Shown here piece by piece: positions 10,501 through 19,456 of a DNA stretch of 33,906 bases. The notes beneath the pieces were generated by a model. It was not told the DNA's origin. It worked only from the letters and a program-made list of their open reading frames with translations, and made no database searches. Source of the DNA: Rickettsiales bacterium. GTDB lineage: Bacteria; Pseudomonadota; Alphaproteobacteria; UBA8366. The position numbers were made by a program, and so were the translations under genes. Where the stretch lies: the NCBI GenBank assembly GCA_002724555.1, contig PBOZ01000093.1:1-33906 (forward strand). Direction: 5' to 3'. Position 1 is the stretch's first letter; the number at the start of each line of letters is the position of its first letter.

Positions 10501-12203
10501 CCACCTGAGCCGAGATCGAGCAAGTCAGGTCGCGGGCCGATGAAGCTAACCAACGACATCACCAATTCTTCCCGGATTGGATCGATAGGAGGGTTAGTTA
10601 CCTGCGCGAAATTCTGGAAGAAATAATCATATAGCATTCGCGGCTTGTCGGAGAGCGATGCCAGCGGAATATCTCTTCCCATAGATCCAATTGGGTCTTC
10701 ACCTTTTTCAGCCATCGGATCAAGGAAGAATTTTAAATCTTCGCGCGTGTAACCAAACGACTGTTGCATATCCAGCAAAGTATCGACATCCGGCGGCATT
10801 GGACCGATCTCGTGCGGCAGGCTCTTGATATGAATTTGGGTCTGGTCGAGCCAATCCTGATACGGATAGGCATTCGCCAATCCAGATTTCAGCTCTTCAT
10901 CTGAGATAATACGGTGCTCTTCCAAATCCACGAGCAGCATTTTGCCTGGTTGTAGGCGCCATTTATTGATGATTTTGCTTTCGGGAATATCTGGTAGCAC
11001 GCCAACTTCGGATGCCATGATCACCAAACCGTCGTCTGTCACAATATAACGGGCGGGCCGTAAACCATTCCGATCGAGCGTCGCTGCAATCTGACGTCCA
11101 TCCGTAAACGCCATGGCCGCCGGGCCATCCCATGGTTCCATAAGAGCCGAGTAATATTCATAAAAAGCGCGGCGTTTTGGATCCATCAACTCGTTGCCGT
11201 TCCAAGCTTCCGGGATCATAAGCATCATCGCATGAGGGAGCGAATATCCCCCCATTACCAATAACTCGAGGGCATTATCAAAAGTGGACGAATCTGACGG
11301 ACTGTCACCAATTACTGGCCATAGCTTCTCAAGATCTTCACCTAATACCTTGGAATTCATATTGTGGCGGCGCGCATTCATCCAATTTATGTTGCCGCGA
11401 ACTGTATTGATCTCGCCGTTGTGGCATAGGAAGCGGAATGGCTGCGCTAAGCGCCAGGACGGGAATGTATTGGTCGAAAACCGCTGGTGGAACAGGGCAA
11501 TGGCTGTCTTGAAGTTCGGATCTTGAAAATCTAGATAGAATTTTGAGAGGTTCGGTGCCAAGACCATGCCCTTGTAGACCATGGTTCGTGCCGACATTGA
11601 GACGATGTAAAAATCCTGCCACGCCGTTGCGTGCTTGTCCCAAAGCGCGTGATGCGCCTGCTTCCGGATAACATAAAGTTTTCGCTGGAAGGCGTTGGAA
11701 TCTGGCGTTTCTGGGCCACGCTGGATCAGAACCTGCCGGATTATAGGTTCATTCTCTTTAACGCTTTCGCCAAGAACAGTATTGTCAACTGGTACATCCC
11801 GCCAACCAATTAAGATCTGACCTTCTTGATCGATCGCCTTCTCCACCGCTGCGGCTGCTAAGTCGCATTTTGTTGGATCGCGCGGCAAAAAGACCATTCC
11901 GACTGCATAATCGCCAATGGCCGGCAGGGTGATCCCGCGTTCAGAAAAGGCCTTACGCATAAACTCATCGGGTATCTGGATCAGGATACCGGCACCGTCG
12001 CCAGCCAGCGGGTCGGCACCAATTGCTCCCCGGTGATCAAGGTTATGCACAATTTCAAGCGCCTGGTGCACAATTTCATGCTTTGGTTTGTTATGAATGT
12101 TAGCAATGAACCCGAATCCGCACGCATCATGCTCATTGGCAGGATCATACAAACCCTGCTCAAAAGGCAAACCAATATTGCTGCGCCGAACCTCGTGGCT
12201 CAT
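7563..12203 (-). CDS. gltB: Glutamate synthase (NADPH) large subunit
   Basis: The 1546-residue alpha subunit of GOGAT. In order: a class II (Ntn) glutaminase domain from about 28 to 435 whose nucleophile is Cys28 (EHDACGFGF), implying removal of a 27-residue propeptide; a central domain at about 490-775; the FMN synthase domain at about 840-1210 ([29 protein letters not shown]); 3Fe-4S cysteines 1143, 1149 and 1154; and the C-terminal GXGXG beta-helix at about 1290-1480. Ammonia from glutamine is channelled to the FMN site to make glutamate. GGGAG lies eight bases before the ATG. The 221 bases upstream are AT-rich and contain no gene; I see no convincing sigma-70 or sigma-54 promoter there. 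Confidence 0.98.
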   Translation of the reverse strand: MSHEVRRSNIGLPFEQGLYDPANEHDACGFGFIANIHNKPKHEIVHQALEIVHNLDHRGAIGADPLAGDGAGILIQIPDEFMRKAFSERGITLPAIGDYAVGMVFLPRDPTKCDLAAAAVEKAIDQEGQILIGWRDVPVDNTVLGESVKENEPIIRQVLIQRGPETPDSNAFQRKLYVIRKQAHHALWDKHATAWQDFYIVSMSARTMVYKGMVLAPNLSKFYLDFQDPNFKTAIALFHQRFSTNTFPSWRLAQPFRFLCHNGEINTVRGNINWMNARRHNMNSKVLGEDLEKLWPVIGDSPSDSSTFDNALELLVMGGYSLPHAMMLMIPEAWNGNELMDPKRRAFYEYYSALMEPWDGPAAMAFTDGRQIAATLDRNGLRPARYIVTDDGLVIMASEVGVLPDIPESKIINKWRLQPGKMLLVDLEEHRIISDEELKSGLANAYPYQDWLDQTQIHIKSLPHEIGPMPPDVDTLLDMQQSFGYTREDLKFFLDPMAEKGEDPIGSMGRDIPLASLSDKPRMLYDYFFQNFAQVTNPPIDPIREELVMSLVSFIGPRPDLLDLGSGGEHKRLEVDQPILTNTDLERVRQIENHVDGSFKTFTLDIIYRIDGDDAETMEAAVQRICSDAQKVVENHGYNIIILSDRGVDAEHVAMPALLATGAVHHHLIREGLRTEVGLVVETGEARRVHDFCLLAGYGAEAMNPYLAFDTLSNLVHERANGLDEETAHKHYIKAVGKGMMKVMSKMGISTYQSYCGAQIFDAVGLSSNFIESYFTGTATKVEGAGLSEISEETERRHKLAYGDAPIYRGDLDVGGDLAYRLRGEEHVWTPETIGTLQHAVRSANYKLFKTYTSKVNDQTKKLKNLRGLFDISSDREAVPLHEVEPISKIVKRFATGAMSFGSISWEAHTTLAIAMNRIGGRSNTGEGGEEAVRFGKMDNGDSMRSRIKQVASGRFGVTTEYLVNSDDIQIKMAQGAKPGEGGQLPGDKVDDWIARVRHSTPGVGLISPPPHHDIYSIEDLAQLIHDLKNVNPQARISVKLVSEVGVGTVAAGVSKAYSDHVTISGHDGGTGASPLTSLLNAGGPWELGLAETHQTLVMNGLRGRIAVQVDGGLRTGRDVIVGALLGSDEFGFATAALISEGCIMMRKCHLNTCPVGVATQDPELRSRFTGEPEHVVNFFTYIAMEVREIMAELGFRSINEMIGRRDILDMRGAVDHWKAQNIDLSRLLSPIQAADGVALYNCEEQDHRLDRALDNKLITKAKEAIENKTPVSFESSIRNINRTVGAMMSGEIAKRYGHAGLPEDTIHIKFNGNAGQSFGAWLAHGVSFELTGDANDYVGKGLSGGRISIYPSPESPLNPEENIVIGNTVLYGAISGECYFRGVAGERFAVRNSGANAVIEGCGDHGCEYMTGGVVVVLGGTGRNFAAGMSGGIAYVLDEENTFNDLCNKSMVELETVPKEVRAANDDGIDPFSDMTRYDERRLRSLIENHLRYTASYRAQSILEDWDNYLPKFVKVMPVEYRRALREMQEKAELEERTAATAAGA

Positions 12204-12221
12204 AAGTTAACTCCCAATTTG

Positions 12222-12231
12222 CTCCGCGGAG
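12222..12231. promoter_or_regulatory. Perfect 10-bp palindrome in the gltB leader
   Basis: CTCCGCGGAG is a perfect palindrome ending about 18 bases upstream of the gltB start and just above its ribosome binding site. It could be an operator or a small RNA hairpin affecting gltB expression. A 10-bp GC-rich palindrome can also occur by chance. Confidence 0.2.
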
Positions 12232-12381
12232 GACCGGATTAAATAGCAAGCCCAGTCCGAATCGAAAAACAGTTTCTTTGAAAAAAAATATAAATTAATA
12301 AATACAATAAGTTACCTTGGCACTATGCACCCGGATTACAACCTTAGTTTCGCCATTTTTTATATTTTATCGCCCTCTAAC

Positions 12382-12399
12382 AGATTTCTCGCAAAATCT
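12382..12399 (-). terminator. Weak hairpin downstream of the racemase-like gene
   Basis: AGATTT-CTCGCA-AAATCT can fold into a 6-bp stem with a 6-base loop about 25 bases past the stop of the minus-strand racemase-like gene. It is AT-rich and has no following U-run, so it is at best a weak terminator or pause signal in the gap before gltB. Confidence 0.2.
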
Positions 12400-12424
12400 A
12401 AAGCTAGATCAATCAGCATCATAA

Positions 12425-13183
12425 TTAACCTACTGATTTACAAAACAGACGGTCGCTAGCAATACCGTCCGACGCGACCCCCGCCAACTCTAACATGTGC
12501 CAAAGCAAGGTTTGATTGCTTGAAAAGACAGGTTTTCCCAGTGTGGCTTCCGCTTCCGATATGATGCCAGCACATCGCAAATTCGTGCAGGAAACAAAAA
12601 CACCATCGCAACCTTGGTCACGACCGACCGAGATAACAGCATCCAAAATTGAACGCGGTGAAATTCGCGCGACCGTCTCTTCAACCTCTTCATTGAAAGT
12701 CAATAAATCCGAAACACGAAAACCGCCTGCTTCCAGCATGGTCGCTATGTCACTTGTCAATTCAGTTGTATAGGGCGCCAGCAATGCTGGGCGGGTGACA
12801 CCGAGCGACGCCATAGCCGCTTTTACTGCTGTGGCAGGGTTGGTAACGGCAGCCCCCGGGTAAACTTGCTCTATCAGAGACGCAACTGTGGCTTCGCCAA
12901 TCACCGTCGATGCGGATGTGCATGCATACCCAATTACATCGAACAAGCTTGTCGTTGGAAACAATCTAATCGCCGCCTCCAACTGGTTTTCCATCGCAGA
13001 TAAGCTCTCATGCGTTACCTCTTCGCCACTTGGAACGCGAGTATGGTGCAGCACGACATCACAGCCCTGCAGATACGTACGAAATTCATCCTCGATGGTC
13101 TCTTCTGCTTGTAGCACCACAAGTCCAAGCGTCGGCTTGACAGCCCGAGCCTCGTCTAATTCGAACGGAGCTTTACTCACCAT
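12425..13183 (-). CDS. Maleate cis-trans isomerase / Asp-Glu racemase superfamily enzyme
   Basis: A 252-residue cofactor-independent enzyme of the group that includes maleate isomerase, arylmalonate decarboxylase and EutA-like proteins. It has the two-cysteine active site of isomerases and racemases: Cys88 in GYACTSAS (85-92) and Cys199 in VSCTNLRC (197-204). Arylmalonate decarboxylase keeps only the second, so decarboxylation is less likely. The FSSNQTLLWHML segment (220-230) is also typical. The start is set at 13183, where AAGGAAAG lies about 10 bases upstream; the longer open frame to 13330 would overlap the divergent MFS gene. It may isomerise or racemise a dicarboxylic or amino acid taken up by that carrier. 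The neighbours do not match a known ectoine or nicotinate operon. Confidence 0.82.
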   Translation of the reverse strand: MVSKAPFELDEARAVKPTLGLVVLQAEETIEDEFRTYLQGCDVVLHHTRVPSGEEVTHESLSAMENQLEAAIRLFPTTSLFDVIGYACTSASTVIGEATVASLIEQVYPGAAVTNPATAVKAAMASLGVTRPALLAPYTTELTSDIATMLEAGGFRVSDLLTFNEEVEETVARISPRSILDAVISVGRDQGCDGVFVSCTNLRCAGIISEAEATLGKPVFSSNQTLLWHMLELAGVASDGIASDRLFCKSVG

Positions 13184-13316
13184 CGATAATGTCTTTCCTT
13201 CTATCACCAAGAGGTTGATTGTAATAGGTATTAGTCTTTCGCGCGATTGCATATGGCAGTTGCCGGCCAAAAAGACAGCCAAATTTGCGCAACGGGCATG
13301 GGAAAGGCCAAACTGA

Positions 13317-14867
13317 ATGATTAGCAGCAAGGTCCTCTCTGATCGTCTGGGACATTCTACTTACCGCGGCCTGCTAATCTCCGTCGTGCTAATGGCATTC
13401 TTCTGTATGGTCTTTGCCAGCACCATGGTAAATGTGGCTATTCCAAATGTGATGGGCACCTTTGGCGTAGGACAAGATAAGGCACAATTTCTCTCCAGCG
13501 CCTTTCTTGCAACCACTGTAGCCAGTCTCCTCGCGAATACCTGGCTCATCGCTCGGTTCGGTCAGCCAGCGATATTTTCGATGTGCTTAATCGTTTTCAT
13601 CATTGGCAGTTTCGTGAGCAGTTTCGCGCCAACTCTTGATATGATTATTTTCGGTCGCGTCATCCAGGGTTTTGGTGCTGGCGTCATTCAGCCACTCATA
13701 ATGGTATTATTATTCGATATATTCCCGCGCGAGAAACGGGGCATCGCAATGGGTTTCTTCAGCATGGGTGTCGGCTTCGCGCTCGGATTGGCACCGGCGC
13801 TCGGCGGTATAGTTGTTGACACCCTTGGCTGGCGCTATGTCTTCCTGATCCCTGTTCCCGTTGCCCTACTTTCGCTCGCCTTGGGTGTATTTTTCATACC
13901 GGAACGAAAAGACCAGAGACCCGCCGGTAGGTTTGATTTTATCGGCTATGGGCTAATATGCAGTTTCGTCTTTTGCCTAATGACGATTCTGGGCAATGGT
14001 CAGCGATGGGGATGGGTTTCAGACGACATTGTATTTATTACGCTCGTCATGATTCTTTCCTTCGCCGGGTTTATCTATTCTCAGCTCCGGCCAGGAGGAA
14101 ATCTAATTGACCTCAGTGTCTTTCGAAATTTTCGATTTTGTACGGTAATCTGCATTTCATTCTTTTATGGAATGGGCAGTTTTGCGCAAAACTATGCTTT
14201 CCCTATTTTCAGTCAAATTGTGCAAGGCTATACCCCAACTCTTGCGGGAAGCCTTCTTCTGCCGGGTGCCATCGTCGCAGCCTTAATACTGCCACTCACA
14301 GGCCGCCTCGCCGACCGTTTCCCAACGCACAACATCATATTCGTTGGCCAATTTATCTTTATTGTTAGCGCCTTCGCCTTAGCAGACGCGGATGTAAACA
14401 CTGTATTCTGGGTAATCGCCTTTTATTTGCTGGTTGGGCGTCTCGGAATTGCTCTAACTTCGCCTTGCGTGAATAGCGCCGCCCTCGCTGCTCTTCCCCC
14501 GGACAAAGTGAGCACTGGTGCCGGTATCGTGAATCTCTTCTTAATGCTTGGCGGCTCCTTTGGGATTAGCGCTCTAGTCGTTGTTCTAGAGCGCCGTGTC
14601 CAGCTTCATGGTGAGGCTTTAACCGCCACTCAAAATGCCGCCAACGAAGCGACTCGAGCCCTAATCGGCGAAGTCCACCGCGTTTTAGGCACCGAGGGTA
14701 TACCGGACGCTGCGCACAATAGCCTCGCTTATAAGTATCTTGGCGACGTGGTCGAGGCGCAGGCTAACACACTAAGCTTTCAAGACGGCTTTATTTGGGT
14801 CGCGATCGCTGCAGTTATATCGCTTATCCCCGCCACCATACTGATGCTACAAAAGCTACGACCATGA
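13317..14867 (+). CDS. MFS transporter, 14-TM DHA2-like (EmrB/QacA type)
   Basis: A 516-residue inner-membrane carrier with 14 hydrophobic segments, from GLLISVVLMAFFCMVFAS near 18-36 to FIWVAIAAVISLIPATIL at the C terminus. DHA2 features are the N-terminal TMVNVAIPNVMGTF, RVIQGFGAGVIQP in TM4 and a motif-C-like GFALGLAPALGG in TM5, in which the usual proline of GPxxGG is replaced by alanine. Most DHA2 members are proton-coupled drug exporters, but the proline change and the catabolic neighbours leave uptake or export of a metabolite open. GGAAAGG lies about nine bases before the ATG. It is divergent from the racemase-like gene across a 133-bp gap. Confidence 0.9.
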   Translation: MISSKVLSDRLGHSTYRGLLISVVLMAFFCMVFASTMVNVAIPNVMGTFGVGQDKAQFLSSAFLATTVASLLANTWLIARFGQPAIFSMCLIVFIIGSFVSSFAPTLDMIIFGRVIQGFGAGVIQPLIMVLLFDIFPREKRGIAMGFFSMGVGFALGLAPALGGIVVDTLGWRYVFLIPVPVALLSLALGVFFIPERKDQRPAGRFDFIGYGLICSFVFCLMTILGNGQRWGWVSDDIVFITLVMILSFAGFIYSQLRPGGNLIDLSVFRNFRFCTVICISFFYGMGSFAQNYAFPIFSQIVQGYTPTLAGSLLLPGAIVAALILPLTGRLADRFPTHNIIFVGQFIFIVSAFALADADVNTVFWVIAFYLLVGRLGIALTSPCVNSAALAALPPDKVSTGAGIVNLFLMLGGSFGISALVVVLERRVQLHGEALTATQNAANEATRALIGEVHRVLGTEGIPDAAHNSLAYKYLGDVVEAQANTLSFQDGFIWVAIAAVISLIPATILMLQKLRP

Positions 14868-14909
14868 CACATGGTTAAGTTCCTTAGAGGAAACCGAATT
14901 ATATAAAAG

Positions 14910-14924
14910 CGATTGCCTCAATCG
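14910..14924. repeat. Short hairpin between the MFS and crotonase genes
   Basis: CGATTG-CCT-CAATCG is a perfect 6-bp inverted repeat with a 3-base loop, 43 bases after the MFS stop. An A-run rather than a T-run follows on the plus strand, so it is not a standard rho-independent terminator for the MFS gene. It may be a weak transcript-end hairpin or chance. Confidence 0.25.
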
Positions 14925-15008
14925 AAAAAAGTTAACGCATAGCGAAAGCGACAATCAAATGATGAGTTTTTCGAAATATGAAACCCGTAAAAATATTTGG
15001 AAGCACAC

Positions 15009-15773
15009 ATGAAAACCGGCATCAATCTTAAAATAAAAAATAATATTGCATACCTAACAATCAATCGACCAAATCAACGGAACGCGCTCGATCTAAAATC
15101 CGCAAGTGATTTCCTTGAGGCTATCCACACTATTGACTTCAATGACAAAGTAGATGTCGTCGTTCTCACCGGAACGGGAGGCGTCTTCTGTGCAGGCGCA
15201 GATCTCAACGAAATGGCAAAAAAAGGCGCCATATACCGACCTTGGGCTGGTGCTGACGGCCCACTAGCAAAGCCATGCGCTAAACCGGTGATCGCAGCGA
15301 TCGAAGGTCATGCTGTAGCAGGCGGACTAGGCGTCGCCCTTTGGGCCGATATGAGGGTAGCGAGCGAGACCGCTATTTTCGGCGTCTTCTGCCGCCGCTT
15401 TGGCATTCCGATGAGTGATGGCACACCGACGCGACTCCCAAGAGTAATTGGTCAATCGCGGGCCCTCGACATGCTACTAACCGGCCGTCCTGTTCGGGCT
15501 GAAGAAGCACTCCACATCGGCCTCGCAGACCGTCTTGCCCCAGAAGGCCAGGCATTGGAAATGGCAACCAATCTTGCTAAAGAAATTTCCACTTTCCCAC
15601 CACTGGCCTTACGTGCTGATCGCGCTGCCGCTTGGTCTGCATTCGATGGAAATGAAGCCACTAGGCTAATCGATGAAAGCGAAGGCGCGTCGCTGGCTAA
15701 AAAGTTGGAGGCAGCGGAAGGCGCCGCACGATTTAAAAGAGGCATCGGAAGAGGAGGAAACTTTGACGTTTAG
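15009..15773 (+). CDS. Crotonase-superfamily protein lacking both hydratase glutamates
   Basis: A 254-residue enoyl-CoA hydratase/isomerase family protein. The CoA oxyanion-hole elements are intact: FCAGADL (60-66) and HAVAGGLGVAL (101-111). Aligned by eye with mitochondrial enoyl-CoA hydratase, the two catalytic glutamates (Glu144 and Glu164 there) correspond to Gly108 and Cys128. The following FCRRFGIPMSDGTPTRLPRVIG contains Asp137, a pattern I associate with a subgroup of uncertain reaction. It may therefore act as an isomerase, hydrolase or lyase on an acyl-CoA rather than as a hydratase. The ATG at 15009 has GGAAG five bases upstream; a TTG at 14997 is less likely. It lies in line with the MFS and dioxygenase genes. 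Confidence 0.88.
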   Translation: MKTGINLKIKNNIAYLTINRPNQRNALDLKSASDFLEAIHTIDFNDKVDVVVLTGTGGVFCAGADLNEMAKKGAIYRPWAGADGPLAKPCAKPVIAAIEGHAVAGGLGVALWADMRVASETAIFGVFCRRFGIPMSDGTPTRLPRVIGQSRALDMLLTGRPVRAEEALHIGLADRLAPEGQALEMATNLAKEISTFPPLALRADRAAAWSAFDGNEATRLIDESEGASLAKKLEAAEGAARFKRGIGRGGNFDV

Positions 15774-15804
15774 CCTCTTGCACCATACCTATCCTTTCCT
15801 GTAA

Positions 15805-15820
15805 ATTTGTCCGGACAAAT
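15805..15820. promoter_or_regulatory. Perfect 16-bp operator-like palindrome before the TauD gene
   Basis: ATTTGTCCGGACAAAT is a perfect 16-bp palindrome 44 bases upstream of the dioxygenase ATG. Its GT...AC core with flanking T/A resembles sites of GntR/FadR-type regulators, though the spacing differs from their most common consensus. A possible -35 (TTGTCC, 15807-15812) lies within it, with TTTAAG 17 bases on, so binding could block transcription. I saw no second full copy in the window. Confidence 0.5.
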
Positions 15821-15864
15821 AATCTGGCCTTTAAGCAAGCTGCCTCGCAGAAGGAATTTTGAGA

Positions 15865-16752
15865 ATGGATGGAGCGAATACACTCTTAAATGAAACGGGA
15901 AAATACGAGAATTTGACGTTGATTCCATTCGCAGGCGCGATGGGTGCGGAGATAGATGGAGTAGACCTAGGAAATCTAGACGATAAAACATTTGACGATC
16001 TTTACGCCGCCTGGCTACGCCATCATGTGATCGTTTTGCGAAACCAAAATATCACACCTGAGCAACAGATTGAATTCGCGCACCGTTTTGGCGACATCCA
16101 TCATCACCCGTTTATGAGAGGCATGGACGAATATCCAGACATTTTGGAAATCGTGAAAGAGCCAGGATCCAGCTATACGTTCGGAGCTGCTTGGCACACC
16201 GACCAGATGTTTAATCCGGAGCCGGCAAAAGCCACTATGCTCTATGCGCATGAGACACCAACAGCCGGCGGCGACACGTTATTTGCTAACATGCACTTGG
16301 CGTATGACGCCCTTTCTGACGGGATGAAAGACATGCTTAGTGGCGTCAAAACGTGGTGTGTCGGCGATCGCTTTAAGATGGACGGGCGCTCCAAGCGTGC
16401 AGACCGCTATCAAGGGAACGCCAAAATGGCAGATAAGGTTCGCAATCCCGGCAACCTACAAACGGAATCAGCGCACCCACTCTTCCGCACGCATCCAGAG
16501 ACAGGTCGCAAAGCACTATACATGGGCAGCCATGTAGACACACTTCATGGCTTCGAGGAGGCAGAGGCCGAGCCAATTTTGGACTACTTGCGCGAACATT
16601 CGATACGTCCAGAGTTCACCTGCCGGGTAAACTGGAAGCCCGGAACGATAACGATTTGGGATAATCGCTCAGTTCAGCACTACGCGATCCCGGATTATAA
16701 CGAAAGACGCCGAATGCACCGCATCACTATCTGCGGCGACACACCATTTTAG
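15865..16752 (+). CDS. TauD/TfdA-family Fe(II)/2-oxoglutarate-dependent dioxygenase
   Basis: A 295-residue cytoplasmic dioxygenase that should couple oxidation of a substrate to decarboxylation of 2-oxoglutarate. The iron-binding triad is visible: His111 and Asp113 in AAWHTDQMF and His272 in VQHYAIPDY. Arg286 (MHRITICGD) fits the 2-oxoglutarate carboxylate anchor. Family segments FAHRFGDIHHHPF and TPTAGGDTLFANM are present, and the length is normal for TauD/TfdA enzymes. Known members attack taurine, alkyl sulfates, 2,4-D and other acids; the substrate here cannot be assigned. The ATG at 15865 is preceded by AAGGAA, eight bases away; an upstream TTG is less likely. A perfect palindrome precedes the gene, suggesting its own regulation. 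Confidence 0.92.
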   Translation: MDGANTLLNETGKYENLTLIPFAGAMGAEIDGVDLGNLDDKTFDDLYAAWLRHHVIVLRNQNITPEQQIEFAHRFGDIHHHPFMRGMDEYPDILEIVKEPGSSYTFGAAWHTDQMFNPEPAKATMLYAHETPTAGGDTLFANMHLAYDALSDGMKDMLSGVKTWCVGDRFKMDGRSKRADRYQGNAKMADKVRNPGNLQTESAHPLFRTHPETGRKALYMGSHVDTLHGFEEAEAEPILDYLREHSIRPEFTCRVNWKPGTITIWDNRSVQHYAIPDYNERRRMHRITICGDTPF

Positions 16753-16867
16753 AATAGAGGCTCTGACGCCAACCCATCTCGCAAGTGAAAACTCCGAGGC
16801 GTCTGCGCCCTTGCGCTGGTTCACGGGGTAGGAGATAGGGCGAAAAAATAATGGAGTTCCCACCAAT

Positions 16868-17926
16868 ATGGGTAAGAAAATCGCCATTGTCGGCGCTGGC
16901 GCCGTCGGCGCGCATGTTGCGGGATACCTTACGCGCGAAGGCCACGACCTTACTGTCATCGACATATGGCCAGAACACGTAGAAGTCATGCGGAAAACGG
17001 GACTTACGCTTGAGGGTATGACTGAGCCCGAATGCTTCACAATAAAGATCAATGCGATTCACGTAACTGAGCTGCAACAGATCGCAAAATCAAATCCGTT
17101 CGACATCGCCTTCATCTGCCCGAAATCCTATGATACTGTTTGGCACACTCAGATGATCGCTCAGTACTTGGCAACAGACGGGTTTTGCGTCTCACTACAA
17201 AATTCAATCAATGAAGAACGGATCGCCTCCATCGTCGGCTGGGATAAAGTAATCGGCTGTATCGCCAGCACAATTGCGGTTGATCTCGACAGGCCGGGTC
17301 ACGTCAACCGCAATGTGGCACTCGGTGGCGAACGACACACGATTTTTCGAGTTGGTGAGCCTCATGGACGTGTCACTTCACGCATCGAAGAGGTCGCAGA
17401 TATATTACGCACAATTGACAGCTCAAAAACTACTACAAACCTCTGGGGTGAGCGTTGGTCGAAACTCTGTGTAAATGCTATGCGTAACCCTGTTGCTGCT
17501 GCCACCGGACAATCGGGCAATACAAACGACCGGGATCCAATAACAAGACGGCTTTCCGTCAACTTGGCGGGGGAAGCCTGCAAAATTGGGATCGCCCATG
17601 GCTACGATCTCGAGAACATTTACAAAATGCCGCCCCAACAATTAATTGCAGCGCGCGAAGGCGACGAAAAGGCGATGCAGGCCTGCTGCGACGTAATCTT
17701 AGAAAATGCCAATTTCCGAAATGACGACCAGCGCCCATCAATGGGGCAAGACATGCTTAAGGGTCGACGAACAGAGATCGACTTCATCAGTGGTCTCGTT
17801 GTAAATAAGGCACAAGAGCTCTCGCTTGACGTACCATGCAATGCAGGCATTCTGGAAGTCGTCAAAAAAGTTGAGCGCCGCGAAATTCCAGCCAGTCCAG
17901 AAGCCATTTCCCATATCGTACCATGA
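16868..17926 (+). CDS. Ketopantoate reductase (ApbA/PanE)-family oxidoreductase
   Basis: A 352-residue NAD(P)H-dependent 2-keto-acid reductase of the 2-dehydropantoate 2-reductase family. The Rossmann motif GAGAVG is at 9-14. The family's conserved Asn and Lys appear as Asn112 in LQNSINEE and Lys199 in WSKLCVNAMRNP. It is about 50 residues longer than E. coli PanE. Because it sits in a catabolic block with a dioxygenase, it may reduce or oxidise a pathway keto/hydroxy acid rather than make pantoate. The ribosome binding site is poor (GGAG 12 bases upstream). It follows the dioxygenase by 115 bases on the same strand. Confidence 0.88.
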   Translation: MGKKIAIVGAGAVGAHVAGYLTREGHDLTVIDIWPEHVEVMRKTGLTLEGMTEPECFTIKINAIHVTELQQIAKSNPFDIAFICPKSYDTVWHTQMIAQYLATDGFCVSLQNSINEERIASIVGWDKVIGCIASTIAVDLDRPGHVNRNVALGGERHTIFRVGEPHGRVTSRIEEVADILRTIDSSKTTTNLWGERWSKLCVNAMRNPVAAATGQSGNTNDRDPITRRLSVNLAGEACKIGIAHGYDLENIYKMPPQQLIAAREGDEKAMQACCDVILENANFRNDDQRPSMGQDMLKGRRTEIDFISGLVVNKAQELSLDVPCNAGILEVVKKVERREIPASPEAISHIVP

Positions 17927-18238
17927 AGCTTAGTCCTTAATAAAACTATTGATCCGGCTGAATAACTATAGGCTCAGTTCAAAAAACTTAACTTATCAGT
18001 AGTATATCTAACTCCGATCTCGGTTAAATAATCCCAAACCCTCACCGCCTTGAGGCTCTAAATAGGCGACACATTCAGGTAGTATTAAAGGCGGCTCAAA
18101 TTTATTACAAACCAACATCTGCAGAAGATTTCATAATCCCAATACTGAACGGAGCAATAAAAGCGTTCATTCGGCGGAAATTACAGACGCTGAAAGCGCT
18201 AGGATCTTTTGGCCGTCAGCCTAAACCCAAATCACGCT
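17927..18238. other. 312-base gap between convergent genes, no gene seen
   Basis: Lies between the converging ends of the ketopantoate-reductase-like and glycosyltransferase genes. I find no tRNA, no credible ORF and no remnant I can recognise. It holds small inverted repeats: CCTCA/TGAGG at 18040-18055 with a 6-base loop, and CGCT/AGCG at 18088-18098. Neither has a proper T-run, so terminators here are only suspected. Confidence 0.5.
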
Positions 18239-19384
18239 CTAGAAACCGATTGACCGTAAAAGATTATCCATTGCCTGACCCCAAGTGAAACGCCGGGACG
18301 TAAAATCAACCGCCACTATCTTTGCGCGCTCCTGCCACGCAGTGTTGTTCATAATAAACACCATATTTTGGGCGAGATGGTTTACATCGGGTGCCAAGGT
18401 CCGCGCCTCCGGATCCCAGGTAGCTCCAATCCGCAATGAAAACTCATTTGTAGTAAATTCTTCCGTAGGGCCACCCTGTGTGCAGATTGATGGCAAGCCG
18501 CATGCGGCGGCTTCTAATACAGGCGAACAAAACGCTTCCGATACGTAGGGTGCTACAAGTGTGTCGGCGCACTGATAAAGCCTCGTCATATCAATGAGTT
18601 TATAGTTACCGCCGATATAGGTCATGCGCGGCTTGACTAAAGCCGCAGCCTCTGGCGTCAAACTCCGCATTATGCCTGTTAATCGGTCTTTAGAGCGAAA
18701 AATCGAATCAACGCCCTTTAAAACAAGACGGGCATTTGGGTATTGCGAGACGACCAACGCGAACGCCTGCAATAACCGGTCAATTCCCTTATTGTCGGTC
18801 ATTGCGCCTACATTCAAAAATACAAAGTCTCCGGTCCAACCGAAGCGCTCGCGCAGATTTTGCCGTTCGGAGTCCGAAGGCGGGCGAAAAAAACCTGGAT
18901 CTACGCCACGTGGCACAACATGAATTCGCCCTTCAGGAACGCCTTGAGCGATCAATCCAAGGCGTCCAAAAGCGGATGGCGTCAAAAGACTTGTGGAAGG
19001 GTTATTCGCAAGCGCATCCGCCAACGAAACGCCACCGGCGATTGGAAGATTTACAGTTGAGCCCGCCCCGTGCGCTGCCATAACAAACGTTTTTGTGGCG
19101 CCGGTTGCTGGCGTGAGATCTACCGGAGAGCTAATCCGAACGACAACATCCGCCGGCTCACCCTCGCCCGCCGTCGGCAGACCCTGAAGAACACGATCAA
19201 TCGCGTCCGGAAACATCCCACCAATTCTTGACCATGGTCCATTAAACGGCAGTTCACGCACCTTAATCTTTAGACTAGGGCATTTTGCGGCTGCCAAACA
19301 GTATGATTGCAGAACAAGCGCACTCGAGTGAGGTATAAACCGCCAACCTTCAAAAATTAGGCTCATTTGTGGCGTTTCAGACAT
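18239..19384 (-). CDS. GT-B fold glycosyltransferase (GT4-like)
   Basis: A 381-residue retaining glycosyltransferase of the GT-B fold that would move a sugar from a nucleotide donor to an unknown acceptor. The donor-binding C-terminal domain is clear: VVPRGVDPGFFRPP (156-169), FLNVGAMTDNKGIDRLLQAF (189-208) and the E-x7-E motif with Glu283 and Glu291 in SEAFCSPVLEAAACGLPSI. The N-terminal domain is less conserved, with no signal peptide or membrane segment. It stands alone: it is convergent with the upstream-coordinate block and 72 bases from the VOC gene on the same strand, with no polysaccharide genes in the window. GGAG lies 11 bases before the ATG. Role unknown. Confidence 0.88.
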   Translation of the reverse strand: MSETPQMSLIFEGWRFIPHSSALVLQSYCLAAAKCPSLKIKVRELPFNGPWSRIGGMFPDAIDRVLQGLPTAGEGEPADVVVRISSPVDLTPATGATKTFVMAAHGAGSTVNLPIAGGVSLADALANNPSTSLLTPSAFGRLGLIAQGVPEGRIHVVPRGVDPGFFRPPSDSERQNLRERFGWTGDFVFLNVGAMTDNKGIDRLLQAFALVVSQYPNARLVLKGVDSIFRSKDRLTGIMRSLTPEAAALVKPRMTYIGGNYKLIDMTRLYQCADTLVAPYVSEAFCSPVLEAAACGLPSICTQGGPTEEFTTNEFSLRIGATWDPEARTLAPDVNHLAQNMVFIMNNTAWQERAKIVAVDFTSRRFTWGQAMDNLLRSIGF

Positions 19385-19456
19385 TTCGAATTTTGCTCCG
19401 AAATTGAGAATATTGAGTTAGCTGAGATAGTCCAATAGGGAAAGCAAGATTATAGC

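Noticed and set aside
12316-12331. TTGGCAC sequence resembling a sigma-54 -24 element near gltB
   Set aside because: It points away from gltB and lacks the -12 TTGC element at the right spacing.
13222-13233. TAATA-GG-TATTA repeat in the racemase/MFS gap
   Set aside because: Five-base AT-only arms are expected by chance in such a gap; not strong enough to call an operator.
13184-13330. Upstream extension of the racemase-like frame by 49 codons
   Set aside because: It would overlap the divergent MFS start; ATG 13183 has a better ribosome binding site and begins near the family's usual N terminus.
16765-16803. GACGCC...GGCGTC inverted repeat between the dioxygenase and ketopantoate-reductase-like genes
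   Set aside because: The 27-base loop and 6-bp arms make a functional hairpin unlikely.
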